DNA of 13,958 nucleotides from an uncultured Mycoplasmatota bacterium (lineage in GTDB: Bacteria; Bacillota_I; Bacilli_A; RF39; UBA660), in the NCBI GenBank assembly GCA_900553765.1, contig USET01000016.1:1-13958 (forward strand). The letters run 5' to 3'. Under the pieces are notes generated by a model. That model was not told the origin of the DNA, searched no databases, and saw only the letters and a program-made list of their open reading frames with translations. A program made the translations under genes and the position numbers. Each line of letters begins with the position of its first letter. Position 1 is the stretch's first letter. This document shows positions 13,711 through 13,958 of the stretch, piece by piece.

Positions 13711-13735
13711 AAGGAACACAAAGGAATTGATAAAT

Positions 13736-13958
13736 ATGAAAAATTTTAAATTACATGGAAAAAAGAAGATTTTTGCAAAAATCGTTTTGGTTGGTAGTCT
13801 TACTTTTGGATCTGGAGTTGCTTATATGGCAGGAAGACACGCCCTCGACGATAAAGAAGACGCACTTGCTTATCATGGTGATCATTCCTTGTTTGAAAGA
13901 GCTTTCGACCGTTTCAGTACCCCACATAATTTTAGCATGATTGGAATAGATGACTGGA
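13736..13958 (+). CDS. Unrecognised membrane-anchored or exported protein, 5' part only
   Basis: The frame is open from ATG 13736 to the window end (74 codons). It starts MKNFKLHGKKKIFAKIVLVG. The basic N-region and a hydrophobic stretch at about 12-32 (IFAKIVLVGSLTFGSGVAYM) indicate a signal anchor or signal peptide. After that comes a charged, His/Asp-rich segment (RHALDDKEDALAYHGDHSLF) and a Phe-rich one. I do not recognise the family. The promoter at 13682-13710 and a weak SD (AAGGA, 10 nt upstream) support this start. Another frame beginning at 13755 is rejected. Confidence 0.65.
   Translation, partial: MKNFKLHGKKKIFAKIVLVGSLTFGSGVAYMAGRHALDDKEDALAYHGDHSLFERAFDRFSTPHNFSMIGIDDW

Noticed and set aside
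13755-13940. 61-aa frame starting MEKRRF
   Set aside because: The overlapping frame from 13736 has promoter, SD, a signal-like N-terminus and stays open to the window edge.

Overview
The window is low-GC chromosomal DNA from a Bacillota (Firmicutes) bacterium, most likely class Bacilli. The evidence is gene content and order. A fused SecDF follows a ComN-type regulator, near SpoVB, a YrbG-type DUF421 protein and a YrzE/TIGR04086 protein, which is a neighbourhood known from Bacillus. A SirA-like gene precedes yneF. Shine-Dalgarno (SD) sequences are strong AGGAGG or AGGTGAT, and there are several intrinsic terminators. A TasA/SipW-type surface protein with a helical FIVAR-like tail suggests an uncultured gut Bacilli lineage (RF39/RFN20/Erysipelotrichales-like), but that placement is inference only.

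Layout. 1-1973 (-): comN-secDF operon, secDF cut by the left edge. 2117-6199: five genes in strictly alternating orientation: SpoVB-like flippase (+), unknown two-TM protein (-), TsaC/Sua5 (+), DUF421 (-), TIGR04086 (+). 6200-6900: AT-rich accessory stretch. 6900-9465 (-): glutamine amidotransferase, murF and a Nudix hydrolase as one probable unit. 9496-10191 (-): sirA-yneF. 10270-11007 (-): exported TasA-like protein. 11088-13613 (-): parC. 13736 to the right edge (+): start of an unrecognised membrane-anchored or exported protein.

The most interesting region is 6218-6663 on the minus strand. It has the complete architecture of a type III (ToxIN/CptIN) toxin-antitoxin locus: promoter, three tandem imperfect repeats of 32-37 nt, a strong intrinsic terminator, then a toxin gene with its own SD. 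Each repeat begins with an A-tract and can form a small H-type pseudoknot. The first stem changes sequence in a compensatory way between repeats around an invariant ATTCC loop, and the loop's TTCC can pair with GGAA five bases after the stem. The toxin frame is only 67 codons. It keeps a ToxN/CptN-like N-terminus and C-terminus and seems to have lost the catalytic middle in frame. The locus therefore looks like an antitoxin RNA array retained beside a deleted, presumably inactive toxin.

A second pattern is translational and transcriptional. Seven genes share (A/G)GGTGA-N-N3-ATG as SD, and in several the -10 box lies only 15-17 nt before ATG, so the mRNA would start almost at the SD. Genes with longer leaders or inside operons instead carry AGGAGG-type SDs.

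Functionally the window is mostly housekeeping: protein export (SecDF), cell envelope (SpoVB, MurF, perhaps the amidotransferase), tRNA t6A synthesis (TsaC), chromosome decatenation (ParC) and replication or sporulation control (SirA).
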